From Lumbricus rubellus (lineage: Eukaryota; Annelida; Clitellata; Crassiclitellata; Lumbricidae): DNA of 64,000 nucleotides. A program made the position numbers and the translations under genes. Location of the stretch: contig OX243822.1 of NCBI GenBank assembly GCA_945859605.1, positions 13,176,033-13,240,032 of the forward strand, given 5' to 3'. Positions 42,013 through 53,995 of the stretch are shown here, one piece after another (the stretch's first letter is position 1; every line of letters starts with the position of its first letter). The notes beneath the pieces were generated by a model. That model worked only from the letters and a program-made list of their open reading frames with translations, was not told where the DNA came from and searched no databases.

Positions 42013-44802
42013 GGCTTTAAAATGCAGAACTCAGTCTAACACAGTTGCTCCCTAGTGCTTACCAGCAAATAATTATCTTGACAGCTGGTTTAAATCATTT
42101 CAGTTTCAGTTGATACTGAACAACTACACGAAATTGGATTTACTGGTGACTCCAAATATTGTTTCATGCTACACTTTTAGCAATGACCTGCTTTCATTCC
42201 GTTTTAAGCTGTGACCTTTCTTTGCAAAACATAGTTGTCTACGTCCATTTGCATAGCGGACCTATTTCCGAGTTTCAACGACCACGGCTTTTCAGGTTCT
42301 GATCCGGGTCGCATTGATCACTGATTCGATGTGCTACAGAATTTAGGACACAAAACTTTTGCATTTTGTAGTTTAACGTTATTTACGTACGATTTAGACG
42401 CTTCAAGTTTTTGATGTTGTATTTTTCGTGCAAATGCAACTTTGACGGAGGTTATTTTTCAATGTACTCTGTATTAGGGTGCCAACCAAATGCATGGTCA
42501 AAAAATAATTTTGCCTGATCCAGTTGCACACCCCCTAAAAATGTTTTCTATGGCAAGAAACTCATGTGATACAAATTTTATTCAAATAGAAGATTATTTA
42601 GAGGTAGCTTAGCGCGTCAGTAGTTTATAGTAGTGTTTAACATAATTTCTTCAACTTCGCATATGGAAGTAGCTTATATTTACAGAGAAAAGGCTGTGCT
42701 GTGACTCAATGTTCATAATGACTAAGAATAATAATGTTTCTTGTATTTTTTTGATCTTTCCCAATTCTTGGATGTTGCTCTAATAACACGGATAAACCAT
42801 AAAGGGCTAAATAAAGACTGTCAATGTCATTTCATACAACTTCCAGCAATACAATCCTTCCTGATGATGCCTATGTTTTGTCTGAACAAAAGTGTATAAG
42901 AAAACACTACCGAGCTTGGTTTGTATACCAAAATCATGAAATTAGTCGATGCCAAAGTGTTCAACACCAGATGGGACCTTCAAAGGCAAAACATCAAGAT
43001 ATTTAGAAGATTTAGAGACTCACGTATAATTATGCATTTGAAGATGGCATAAAGGTGACAGCAACTGCAGTGGTTTGGATCTGGTGTAAAATGATCCAGC
43101 TCAATGATATTCAGTCAAGACTGTTAGGAAGACTATGAGCTCTTTTACCTGGCACTGATATTCTTAAAAGGAGTATAAAGTAAGGGAGATGTGCATATCC
43201 ATGCCCCTGGAGTCCACCCTAGAGCTAGATGGATGGCAAGGTCACAAACAAGGTTAAAAAGATATTTATTTTACTCTCAATAAATCTCATCAAATGTGAA
43301 TTGTCAGCTCTCCCAGAGTTCAAGTCAATTGTTAAGTTTACATTAAGTGTCTGTACACACATGCATGTGCCACACCTGATCCTCACAAGGACTTGAATCT
43401 TCTGCATGAGTTTGATGCATACAGACACACAACTAAACTGTTATCGATTCAGCAATCAATTCCTTCTGTAGTCATCTGTAGTATCTAGGTGAAATACTAA
43501 TTGGTCACACTTTTTCTGTTACAATGGTTCCTCTAGATTTGAAGGAAGCAATAGTCACAGCCCTAAGTAAAGAAACCCATGGACAAACTCCTCGGCACGT
43601 TGTAAGTTTATACTGCATGGACATGACCCTGTTGCTATACCAATGCTTCGGTGGTTGTCACAACATATTTAGCAGTTTCTTGTGGCAATTGGAATATCAC
43701 AGGACTTTTTGGCCCTAAAGACTTTCACCCTAGCATTTGAGAGAGCATTTCTGAGTATGCTAGTGCTCAAATATAGGCAGAGAGTTTGATGGTGGTCAAC
43801 AATGCCGCTGATTTATTCAATGGTGTTCTTGGTCACTATGAAAAACAGAATAAATTTATGTTATAAGTTGCTGAGAGGCACCGCAAGACATTTCTGGTTA
43901 CTAAAGAGCCTACTGTTGCTCACCAGTAGTGTTGGGCTCGGTTGCTCATCACTAACTTAGCAATAATGAGCACCCTTCAAAGTAGTGTATCTTACGCATT
44001 GAAACATCATGGAATTTAACATTGTCCAATGCTAAAAACTTTAACCGCGTCAAGCTACCAGTAAATATTTTCTGGTTGACCCCAAAATTTGTCTCCGTGC
44101 TTTTAGTAACCAAGGTAACAAATGTAGGGGGTGTGACAATGCAAAATACAAACTTTAATTTTGAGTGGCACCCTCTGTATAGAATATTTGTCAGGGGTGC
44201 ATATGTTTAGTGGGTTCATACTGCTCGTAGGGTTTGGTTAATGCTGATTGTACATTACTACGAGGCTAATATTTGTAATATAGACGATAAATTAAGTTTA
44301 ATCTTGAATAAGAGTAGGAAAGAATAGATTAACAAACTTTCGTATTTATCAATTATCGGTTTCGCTTTGTGCTGGGTTTGTGGGGGTATTTTCAGTGGAC
44401 TGAGGGCGTGTGTCATAAGTTCATTGCCACTGGGCAAAAAATTATTTTAATGTTGACCGTTGTTGGAAAATCTCGTATTTCTGCCATTTTTCGAATTGTC
44501 TAATATTTTATATTTTCGATGACATTCATTTGTAAAAATTTAACTGTGATTCTGTTTCATTTGTGAATGCCGTCCCATGTGAAACGATTCTTGTTGACTT
44601 TTAATAACATTTGGAATTGTGTCTTGGAACTATTTTCTAATTTAACTTAGCCTATCTATGCTCCAGGTTTATAGTGGGTGTTTGTTTGGGAGCGGCTTTC
44701 CCAATGCTCTCGAAATTGTTAGCTGCGTGCATTCCACTGCTCGCGATGCGTGGAACCCTGGAAGCACATACATTCCAATAAAACTCTTATTCTGCGTTCG
44801 AA

Positions 44803-45023
44803 TGTGGGGCACGGTGGTGTAGTGGATATGTTTGTTGCCTTGCAGCCGGAGCGTTGCAGATTTGAATCCACCTCCAGTCGCCGCGTAGGGACCTTGGGCA
44901 AGTCCTTCACTTGCAATTTCTCGTGCGCTTCAGCGCCTATTCATTGTCCGCTCTGTAGTCGAGAGCGCCTCTGAGTAATGAGTTTGAAGGGGCGCTATAA
45001 CAAGTGCACACATAGGTCTAAAC
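44803..45023 (+). mobile_element. tRNA-derived SINE copy
   Basis: Head GTGGGGCACGGTGGTGTAGT, a decayed B box AGATTTGAATCCACC, body ACCTTGGGCAAGTCCTTCAC and tail GAGAGCGCCTCTGAGTAATG then GGGGCGCTATAACAAGTGC. Confidence 0.85.
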
Positions 45024-45192
45024 AAACAGACAATTGCACAACCAAACCACTTTAGCCACTGCTTATGCTAGGTCTCTTCCATCATTGGTAGATTCTGGAA
45101 TGTAAGTGTAGGATCCCTAAAGGATTTTATGTTTTGGGTATGGGTTGTATGCCTCGGGAGTACCATACTGGGCCTATATGCAAGTCTATTTA

Positions 45193-46116
45193 GGGGTTAT
45201 TGCATAATTACGTAACGCTTGAAGGTGGGTGGGTGGGGTCATTGAAAACGTTACGAAACGTTACGGAGGTGGGTGGGTGGGTGGGGGGAGCTAAACGTTA
45301 CGTAACGCCATGAAAAAAATTATTAATGAATATTAAATTACCATCAAATGACACTTCAGACATGATGTGATCGAAGTTTAAACTTCGTGACATTGATTTA
45401 AACCTTAACCGTGGTATAGGGCTATTTATCTGAATATTCTGTTCTCCCGTTTATGCAAAACGGAAACCGCTGCTCGAATTGTTTGGATCTGTGATAGTTT
45501 CACCAACGGAACAACGTGGTAGGCCTAATTCACAAAGAAATCCTGACATCGAAGAACCACTTTGAAGAATGTTTTATTTAGTGGACACGATCTCAAACAT
45601 TTAAAATTAATGCTCAACAAAACTCGGCAATATTTCTATTAATAATTATCGAACTGCCCAGAAATAAATAGCTCATCTTAATTTTGATTAATTGTTAATT
45701 CTTCATTTAGTCCAAGAAACTTTTCAGCAGTGTAAAATTTTATTCTTGCGGTCAAATATACGAAAATTGCAGTTCATGCATGACTGTCATTTATAGCCTA
45801 TAAACAAAACATTGTGTATATTTTAAGTCTATCATAATTATAGTACTGTCAAATTATAAATCGCATGTGGCCTACCCTTAGCAGGCTTAGCCTATACCAT
45901 ATTAGGCCTAAATTCGCTATGAAAATATGAATTAGAATTACTCCTTCACATAAGCCGATAATAGGCCGAAATCTGAACTGATTTTTCGTAGCAATCGTTA
46001 CGTAACGCTGGGGAGGGTGGGTGGGTGGGTGAAGGGAAACGTTACGAAGCGTTACAGGGTGGGTGGGTGGGTCAAAAACGGTCATTTTCGGCGTTACGTA
46101 ATTATGCAATGACCCC
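45193..46116. mobile_element. PIF/Harbinger-like MITE, 924 bp, with G4-prone ends
   Basis: TIRs GGGGTTATTGCATAATTACG and its reversed partner GGGGTCATTGCATAATTACG continue into GTAACGC, with TTA on both sides (45190-45192, 46117-46119). Both subterminal zones carry GGTGGGTGGGTGGG tracts beside ACGTTACG palindromes: 45226-45295 and 46010-46075. No transposase is present; the centre is AT-rich. Confidence 0.85.
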
Positions 46117-46229
46117 TTATTGTGATTGTAATCGTAAACATGAAACTTCTACAGCGCCCACAAAGACTAAGCCGCGGGAACCAGCTTATATTCACAGGCG
46201 CTCAATCAAAACAAGGTCCATAGGCAGAG

Positions 46230-46400
46230 GTCAAGATCCGTAGAGTCTGGCGATGAGTGATGTTAGACGTAGGCCTTATAATATCTCCTCCAAGCAATTC
46301 CCTTCTTTTCTCATGATGTGTCCAAAGTATGCCAGCTTCCTTTCCTTCACAGATTTGAAAAGGGTCCTCCCAACACCGACAGTCTCAAGTACTCAATTCA
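46230..46400 (-). pseudogene. LINE ORF2 C-terminal fossil
   Basis: Minus-strand translation reads KERKLAYFGHIMRKEGNCLE, the RxLxxFGHxMRxxxN signature near the C-terminus of many LINE reverse transcriptases. It is short, with stops on both sides. Confidence 0.65.
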
Positions 46401-47230
46401 TTTGTCTTTTTAACTGTTCATGATAGGCTACTTGGAGACATGTAACTGAGTGCGGTGTGTCACCCTGATTTGTCTCAATTAAACGAATATTATAATTGTG
46501 GAGATCTAGCTACTGCTCAAACATTTACTCTCAAATGCACATTTACTCTTTTTCCTCGACTTTCTTCAATGTTCAGTTACAATGCTGTAACCCTTTGCCA
46601 GACGTGATCGAATCTCTTTTCCACAATCACCATCTTCTTTGAAGCATAAAATCGTTGAGAATATCGCTGAGAATTCGAGACTGTCTTCGACAATTACTGT
46701 CTTACTTATTGGTCTTAATTAATTTCGTGCGCATGCGTATGAGTTTACGAATATTAAATAACATGGGTTGATTGAAAAGCTCTGTCCAAGTAAAGCGTAA
46801 CTACGCGAAACATGTCTAAACATGATATTGGAAATAGTTCAAAATTTGAATGCCTTCGTGTACTACGTTCACTTTTGATAATATCGAGGTGAATTACTAT
46901 TGTTTTAATAATAGTCTGTTTACCCTAGCAGCTGTGACGTGGAAGCCTATCACGGAACGCCGAAGAAGAAGCTTCGGTGGTGTGGTGGCGAGTCCCTCGG
47001 CCACCTAGTCTCCCATTGACGCTTTCAGTCTGTACAGTTGTGAAATAATTATTCTTCCAACTATTTAGAAACACGTGGCAACCACTTGAGTTCAGTTGTA
47101 TCAGTTTTATTAATAAAAGTACTTTTGCGCTTCTTTTGATCTGGTTAAAGTTTGAGGCTTACCAAAAAATCGTATTTTATTCTGTCTGTTTTTTCTCTTT
47201 AGTCGGAAGATCTTGGAAGGTCTTTGAGCG

Positions 47231-50066
47231 ATGAGTGCTCGACCTCGCCCTGTAACGGCCACTTTTCCTCCTCCACCTCTAATCTCGCCTGTGCACCTTC
47301 GCCCTACAAGCCGCTCCCCATCTCCAATCAACTCAACTGCGTCACTGCTGTCCATTCTCGACCATAACAGTTACGAATCTTCCCAGAACCGGATTGTGCG
47401 CAACGAGGATGATAGCAGTGAAAGCTACAGCATACAGCACCATGGTATAAATGCAAGCACCAGGTCCAATCCTGTTGAAGAGGTACACAGTTCACGGAGC
47501 GCTGGTCAGGATAAGAATGGCTGGGTGGGAAAGAACATTGCAAAGGAAAATGTGGATAACAGACGAACTGCTGGGATGGCTAAGACAAAGTTAGTTACAT
47601 TTTTAACATTGTGCTTGAATAGATGTAGTTTTAAAAGATCCTATAACTACTGTTTAATCATCATGATCAGTTCTGGTGCCAGCCAATGGGTACAAATAAA
47701 TGATCTCATTGTCTTTGGTCATTTGTCAAGTCCAGTATGTAGAGTCGTATTACACTTCCATTATTTATATTGAAATGTAGCCTGTTTGAAATTGCATATC
47801 TCTAGAGAGAGATTATTGGTTGCACATTTTGTTCATTCATCATTGAGTTTTTTCAGTTGTTTGGTTTTCATAATTAAGTAGGTGATTGCTTCATTTAGGC
47901 ATAATTGTATTCATCAATCAATCAATCAGTCAGCCAGCCAGCCGGCCGGCCAGTCGTTTATTGATCCAGAGACATTGAAATTGACTTTGCATACAAAGAA
48001 AACAGTACCTTCAGCCCCTTGGCTGCAAGGCAACGTACATACCACTACACCATCGCACCTCACACAAATTAACTTCATGCCACGTTTCTAACACTACATT
48101 GTGTAGCCTCTTTGAAATTTTATGTATTTCTTATTTTGTTTCAGGCACCCGGACCTTAAACGGTCGAAATCAGTCGAGCCCCCAAAACAGAATATTGCGA
48201 GCACCCCTTCTGCGGATTCCCCAAGAAATATTTCCTATGCAACCGAGCCCTCTGAAGTTGGGTCATCATTCGAAAAGGATATGAAGGACAGTTCAAACAA
48301 GCTATCTGCGTGGGAGCGTTGGGTCGTGCGAAAGGCCAAGGAGGACCGCACGAAAGCGGAGCAGGAGTTGGAGAGGCAGAGGAAGTTACGAGAAGAGGAG
48401 GAGAAGATTCAGAAGGAGAAGGAGAAGAAGAAGAAGGACGTGGAGAAGGTCGTCGGAGAATGGGTGAAGAAGTACGACGTGAAGAAGAAGCGGGATACCA
48501 TGACGGAACTGCAGAAGAGTCACGAGCTGGAGGAGGTGAAGAAGAAACAGAAGGAGACCGTGTCTGAGAAGGCAAAGGTCAAATATGAGGTAAGTTCTAT
48601 TGCTGGTTTACAACCTGGAATGGCCTCCCTGTTACTCTGCGCTTAATTCCCAGGGGTCACTACACTCTGTTACTGAAGAACCTAAAAACTGTCTTATTTA
48701 GCCGTGGTTGGGCCGGGAGCGCTTCTGAGTAGCCTACCTTGAGGAGGTGTTATCCTAAAAACTGTCTTATTTAGCCGTGGTTGGGCCAGGAGCGCTTCTG
48801 AGTAGCCTACCTTGAAGAGGCGCTATGTAAAATTTCGGAAATAAATAAATAAGCTAGAGCTCAATATTTCTCCTTTTCGATCTTAAAACTGCCTGCTGTC
48901 TGCACTCCCCATGTGTAACCGATCCCATGTATATCTGTATCCATTTATGCAACCGATTGTGCAACAATTCTGCTTTTAGAATGGGTCCTAAAATATTTGG
49001 GTTTATGTTGCTAGATGGTGACTAACAGAAACCAATTTTTATTTGTTTCTATAAATTCTATTTTTATTTCTTGACTAGGAATGGGTTCAGAAGAAAGGAG
49101 AAGAGGAGGCAAAGAGGAAACAACAGTTGGCAGAGAAGAGGGAAAAGGAATTGCTTGAGAAGGAGAACAGGCGGAAGAAGAACGAGGAAGCGTTCAATGC
49201 ATGGTGCAGAAAAGCACAAACTCGCCCACGCACCGCACCAAGCAGCTACGGATATACAGATGGAAAACTCACAGGTGTTCTGATTGTGGTGCTATATAAA
49301 GTTTTGAATGGATGAATGATATACCTTTAATCACCTGTGATGTTATCATTTGAATAGCCTCCCTTCTGAACTGCGTTCCCTTCCGTGACACCTGTCTAGC
49401 TATTTTTATATGAACTACCGTACTCAAGATTCCTCTGTGGCTGCGTCTGGGTTGCGAGCACCTCTGTTATCTTGAAAGATTACTATATAAATTCCATGGA
49501 TAGAATTTAAGCAGATACCCATTCCCTTAAACTCCCATCCAAGCCCTGGCAAAAGACGACAGTTTTCCAGTGTGTGAAGCAGTTCGTGGAACTTTTTCCA
49601 TTTAAAAGGACAGGCACATCAAGTTTCAGTCTTTTCTGGACCTGTAGATTGTCTAACCACTGCACAGGTCTCTTTTTTTGCCATTTACTGATTAATTTAA
49701 ATATTGCTAGCCTATCGCTTGCATCAACACATTACAATCGGTTTGGGTGTGGTCTTGAATCTCTTTTGTTGTGTAGGGAGTCTAGGGACCTTGAACAAGT
49801 TCTATGCTTATTTTGCTCAGTGCCATTGATTGAGGTCAAGAGATGTTTAGCCTCCAAGGAATTCATTATCTGTGAATATCTATTGTCTTTTAGGCTATTA
49901 TGATGCTGGTGCCTATCCGGTTCCAAGCTACGTCAACCCGGTGCCATGGCGCCCAGTCGTTGTTCCAAAGACGAAATCTCAACCGAGTCGGAAGAAGCAG
50001 ACGACCGCCAAGAGACGATACTATTCGAGTAACTATTTGAGAGTCGGATATATACTATTCGAGTAA
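47231..50066 (+). CDS. CCDC34: Coiled-coil domain-containing protein 34
   Basis: Four coding exons in consistent phase: 47231-47589, 48145-48589, 49079-49274 and 49894-50066, 390 aa (human about 373). The N-terminus is Ser/Pro-rich and disordered. Exon 2 opens the conserved region with LSAWERWVVRKAKEDRTKAE and continues as a highly charged Lys/Glu helix. Exon 3 carries EWVQKKGEEEAKRKQQLAEK and AFNAWCRKAQTRPRTAPSSY. Exon 4 has GYYDAGAYPVPSYVNPVPW. These match human CCDC34 blocks SAWERWVFQKEKEDRAKAEK, KPRPAAKSYGYANGKLTGFY and YNPIPWKP. CCDC34 is linked in vertebrates to sperm flagellum/cilium function. A CTCTTTAG acceptor at 47202 suggests an upstream non-coding exon. AATAAA lies at 50231. Confidence 0.9.
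48600..48850 (+). mobile_element. LINE 3' end with duplicated tail
   Basis: Begins 11 bp after the CCDC34 exon 2 donor. ACAACCTGGAATGGCCTCCC is the ORF2 end. A tail of about 73 bp starting CTAAAAACTGTCTTATTTAG and including GGGAGCGCTTCTGAGTAGCC is tandemly duplicated, ending in AAATAAATAA. Confidence 0.75.
49350..49505 (+). mobile_element. LINE 3' tail fragment
   Basis: AATAGCCTCCCTTCTGAACT through GGGTTGCGAGCACCTCTG and ACTATATAAATTCC, a diverged copy of the family tail in the last CCDC34 intron. Confidence 0.5.
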
Positions 50067-50230
50067 CTATTTGTGAGGCGGGTATATACTATTCGTTCCT
50101 TTGCCAACTCGCCGTGTGATATTATGTACAGGATATGCTGCATTATTGAGGCAAATTTTAATTTTTTTAAATATCGGAGTGGAGGTAGTTGTTTTGCATT
50201 TTAGTTTTAAAGCTCTGTTTTGACTGTTGT

Positions 50231-50236
50231 AATAAA
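50231..50236 (+). terminator. Likely CCDC34 polyadenylation signal
   Basis: AATAAA, 165 bp after the CCDC34 stop codon and the first canonical hexamer downstream of it. Confidence 0.55.
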
Positions 50237-50555
50237 TTAGATAATTTCAAGTCGAGTTGTTTTACTGATCCAGTAATACAAAGCGTCAAACAATGGTAAT
50301 TAATTAATTAATCAGAAAATCATGGACAAAAACAACACATTGAAAGGGAAGAATATTAGATTAATTGGGAACAATTATAGGCTTACCAAAAGGGAATAGT
50401 CCCACTGGACAGGGGCCCATTAAGTTTATTAATTTAGTTTTGCACACCCAACTTGACTGGAGTCTCTATTTTGTTGAACTACTGCAGATTATATTGATTT
50501 TTATTGTTTGATATGAGGGGACTATGTATTGAGGGACATTTCTGTTCTCCCAATC

Positions 50556-50650
50556 AGGGGCGGATCCAGGGGGTTCAATCCGGTCATGGACCCATCTCAA
50601 AAGTGCATTGGGCCTGGCCCCCCTTCCCCCATATGGTTTCAACAAGCTTT
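50556..50650. mobile_element. hAT-like terminus fragment
   Basis: CAGGGGCGGATCCAGGGGG followed by C-rich sequence is the left end of the CAGGGGCGGATCCAGG family. No matching right end was found, so it is truncated. Confidence 0.5.
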
Positions 50651-50754
50651 TAATCAATGCAGCAGGATAAGGCAAGAGAGAAAAAGGTAGCATTTGACTA
50701 GAGAGGCAGGTTTTTAGCATACTTGTTATTTTTTGATCAGGGAAGGCTCACATA

Positions 50755-50955
50755 ATAGCGCATTTTCTGTGATCGGCCCAGTTGTCTGGAATGGGCTCCC
50801 ACAGGAGTTACGTCTACTTTCTGGGGTTATTACTGATTTGTTTTATTAAAGTCAAAAATGTCCTTTTCTGCCGTGCTAGAGTCGAGAGCGCTTCTGAGAT
50901 GTCCTCCTTGAAGTTGAAGAAGCGCTATATAAATTCTTGAATGAATGAATGAATG
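50755..50955 (+). mobile_element. LINE ORF2 end and 3' tail
   Basis: GTTGTCTGGAATGGGCTCCC, then GAGAGCGCTTCTGAGATGTC, GAAGCGCTATATAAATTC and AATGAATGAATG. It is a typical family tail. Confidence 0.65.
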
Positions 50956-51024
50956 AAAATAAAACGTTTAGAGCATTCTCCGGAGTGCCCACTGCTCATC
51001 CAAACCACTGTAACCTCCTTATTT

Positions 51025-51258
51025 ATTTTATTTATTTATCGCATTTGCAATAGCGCCCCTTCTATAGCCTCTACTCAGAGGTGCTGCCAAGTACAACGCA
51101 GACATTGCATCGTAGTTTCACTTCGAAGCGCATGAGCAATTGCGAGTAGGCTAAAGGACTTACTCAAGGTCCCTACGCGGCGGCTTGAAGTGGATTCGAA
51201 CCTGGAACACTACTGCTGCTCCAATGCACCAAACCCACCACTACACCATCACTGCCCT
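51025..51258 (-). mobile_element. tRNA-derived SINE copy
   Basis: Head GGGCAGTGATGGTGTAGTGG, B box GGTTCGAATCCAC, body GGACCTTGAGTAAGTCCTTT, tail GGCAGCACCTCTGAGTAGAG and GGGGCGCTATTGCAAATGC. It overlaps the stop region of the minus-strand GPCR, so it probably forms part of that 3' UTR. Confidence 0.85.
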
Positions 51259-53218
51259 AGGTGTTGATTGATGATAATGACTTAGAACTTCTTCTGGCTA
51301 ACTGACTACCGGGTTGTGAGCCAATATAGTTAATCACTACACTTCCCATACGATTGACATTCTGCGAGTTCCGATTCCTAATCTTTCGACACGGCTGTAA
51401 GAAAGTTTCCACCAGCGCCTGTCTGAACTTTCTTCCGCTGACGAGGTACATAAGAAAATCAAAGGCGTTGTTTGCGTAGTAGAGAATGGTCACCACGGCG
51501 TACCACAGATCGTAAATCGCCTGATCCTGATCCTGATCGCTGAACGCCGAAGTCCCACGGTGGGCATAGAAGATGATGAAGACGTCGAGGGGCAGGGTCA
51601 GCACGATGAAGAGGAGACTCACCCCGATCAACATGGCAGTCGTGGACGCCATCTTTTCTTTACGACGAGTCGTCTGCCTGAGTTGGGTGTTCCGCGAAAG
51701 CGTGATTTTCGTCACTGTGATGACGTTGCCGATGAGGACGATGCACGCTGGGAGGAAGTCGCCGAGGAAGGCATCTATCCAACACCAATGATCTTCGAAG
51801 AAGTGGAGCCAGTGGCTGTGGACGTAACAGACGTAACTGACTACAGTACCCGTCGTGTAGTTGCTACTTGAGAGACTGTTTTCCACGTCCGGGAAAAGAT
51901 CGAAGGACACGAGAAAGAAGGAGTTGGCGGCGAAGAGAAGGGTGGCCACGCTGAACCAGGAGAGGAGAATTCGACGCTTGCTGCAGAGGTCCTTGCAGCG
52001 CAGCGGGCAGCACACGGCCACGGATCTCTCTACGGTCAGCAGGATCAGGGTCCAGGAGGCGAGGTGGCGCAGGTAGTAGGTCAGCAGGTTGTGGACCTTG
52101 CAGCTGAAGCTCGATATGTTGCGGATCCTGATGTTGAACGCGTACGTCAGCCAGACTTGCATGAGTCCCGTGTTGAGGACGGCGACGTCCAAGAGGGACA
52201 GGGCGGTCAGGATGAATCCGGTGGACGAAGAACGGAAGAGATTGTGCTGGAGGATGATGGCGGACAGCGCGTTGCCGATAGTTCCGCTGATGATCAGGAT
52301 GGGGGACACGTAGGTGAATATGTTGTCGTGGACCTTTCTCTGCCAATAGGTGTCAGAGGATGACGAGGTCATAATTGTTGGAATGTCATAACGCATTGTA
52401 GTTGTTTCTGTCGCTCTCGGACTTGACGTTGTTTCGCTGTTTGATGGAAATCCAAAGGGTGTTGTTGCTAACGGAGTAGCGGACCTCCTTGCTGCACTTC
52501 CGTTGCTTATCGTTGCCTTTGTACCATTGTCTTCTGTTGTGGCCGTTACCGAGAAATATACGGTGTTGTTTTGAGTAGCTACACTTGCTTCGCTGTGGCT
52601 GAATGCAGTGAAGGAGACGTGCTCAGTTCTAGAACCCTCCTCCTTTCTGCTGCTCCTGTTCGCTATGGAACTATTCATTGCCTGGATTGCATCACAAATC
52701 GATCTAGCCTTCAATCAATCAATCAATCAGTCAATCAATAAGTGAATCTTTATTTACTACCACAATAGTAGGCTAGTCCTAATGCAAGCACGCAGCTTAC
52801 AAAATTCGTATGCAACTAGGTTGTCAATAGGAATGCCCAAAGGAACATCTGGTTCCGCTAAGCAGGGTTTCTCTGTTTACATTAGTAATCAATTTTTTTA
52901 AAATATTACACATATTGATGATCACCAAGCAATAGTAATATAGGCCTAATATTATCTTCATACAGTCATATTATAACGTATCAACAGTTGATTTTACTGG
53001 GAGCTTACCTTGTCCTCCGTAGTCTCCAGTTGATCCTGTCCAGTTGTGGATCCGAATGCGTATTTGACTTCGTTGTTCCTGCTGCTCTGGGAGCCAGTGG
53101 ACCCCGACGCGATATCTGAGCTGGATCCGGTGATCGTGGGAGGCACGAGGACCATGGAGCATGAGACCATCATCATTAGAAGTCTCCGTAGGTGCTGGCT
53201 TAACTGCGACAAGGTCAT
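51257..53218 (-). CDS. Class A peptide-type GPCR, paralogue 1
   Basis: Minus strand, two exons: 53218-53009 (70 codons, signal peptide) and 52681-51257, joined in phase 0, about 544 aa. Exon 1 starts MTLSQLSQHLRRLL with a hydrophobic core MMMVSCSMVLVPP and ends at a consensus donor AAG/GTAAGC. A long Ser/Thr-rich N-terminal ectodomain precedes seven TMs. TM1 has GNALS, TM2 LSLLDVAVLNTG, the TM3 end is VERSVAVCCPLRC (ERS, not DRY), and TM7 is NNAFDFLMYLVSGRKFRQAL. Some FMRFamide- or other peptide-receptor groups expanded in invertebrates share this layout, but I cannot assign a ligand. It is paralogous to the gene at 60540-62222. An alternative start in exon 2 (52714) would lack the signal peptide. 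Confidence 0.82.
52710..52880 (-). mobile_element. LINE 3' UTR fragment with CAAT repeat
   Basis: CAATCAATCAATCAATCAGT, GAATCTTTATTTACTACC and ATGCCCAAAGGAACAT resemble 38785-38920. It lies in the GPCR intron, abutting the exon 2 acceptor. Confidence 0.5.
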
Positions 53219-53852
53219 GGTAGTAGTCGACAGCCTGTAGAACCTGACGCGGTAGCCTAGGTGTGTCTTCATCCTTTATCACTATCGTGCCGTTTATGAA
53301 TTTCATTCCTGAGTTATCGAATAATTATAAGACTTTTATTCCGTCTCATAAATACGGGAAGTCTTTCACTTTCGTCTGCCGGACAACGTTTGTCCTTGTG
53401 CGCGCGTGCAACATTTCAGAGGATGCCAAACAGTCCAAACTATGTCACCGGCTTAATAAATTATTTACGTCCACTATTTGCACACAATCCGTACGCGCAT
53501 ATGGTCGTATCATGACATTGTATCTCGTTACCCTTCTTAAGACAAAATTAATATGCCATGTTACTGACACTGTGCAAATAGCCTATAGGCTATCCTTGCT
53601 GTTATACTGAACAAGTGTTCGATTTGTACTTGCCATGGTAACAATCGATGCACGAAAGAGTTAGTACAATACCAATTTCGCTGGTCTCAAAACCCTACTA
53701 TGCTCTCAGTTCGATTTTGACTTAACGTATAGGATAGTTGCGATGTCATAGGCCTATATGCTTATTATACTGGTCTGAGAAGATGAAATTGGACCCCACC
53801 CCTGCAGTGTCATTCCGTCTATGTACATCGATCAAATGATCACCATACAGTG

Positions 53853-53995
53853 TGGACAAATAAGTGCCTAGCTAGACGTCCTTTACCTCTCCTGGCCGTA
53901 CTGATCTAATATAAGTCATGGCAGGTATTGAACTTTGAAAATAGTAGGGCCTACGTGGATGTCGTCCATGACCGTCTGGTTTCAGCAGACATAAA
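53853..53995. repeat. Dispersed repeat family A, copy 3 (decayed)
   Basis: GTGGACAAATAAGTGCCTAG, CGTCCTTTACCTCTCC and GTCGTCCATGACCGTC match the block at 208-364 in the same orientation. The stretch 53300-54789 has no recognisable gene. Confidence 0.55.

Noticed and set aside
41710..42039. YGGVWYSG repeat protein
   Set aside because: It comes from a minisatellite with variable unit length, and there are no supporting flanking exons.
42824..44210. Possible exons in 60-64-aa ORFs
   Set aside because: No recognisable domain, no consistent splice phase, and composition like the surrounding intergenic DNA.
51560..52363. Plus-strand ORFs opposite the first GPCR
   Set aside because: They are antisense shadows of a seven-TM frame with clear receptor motifs.
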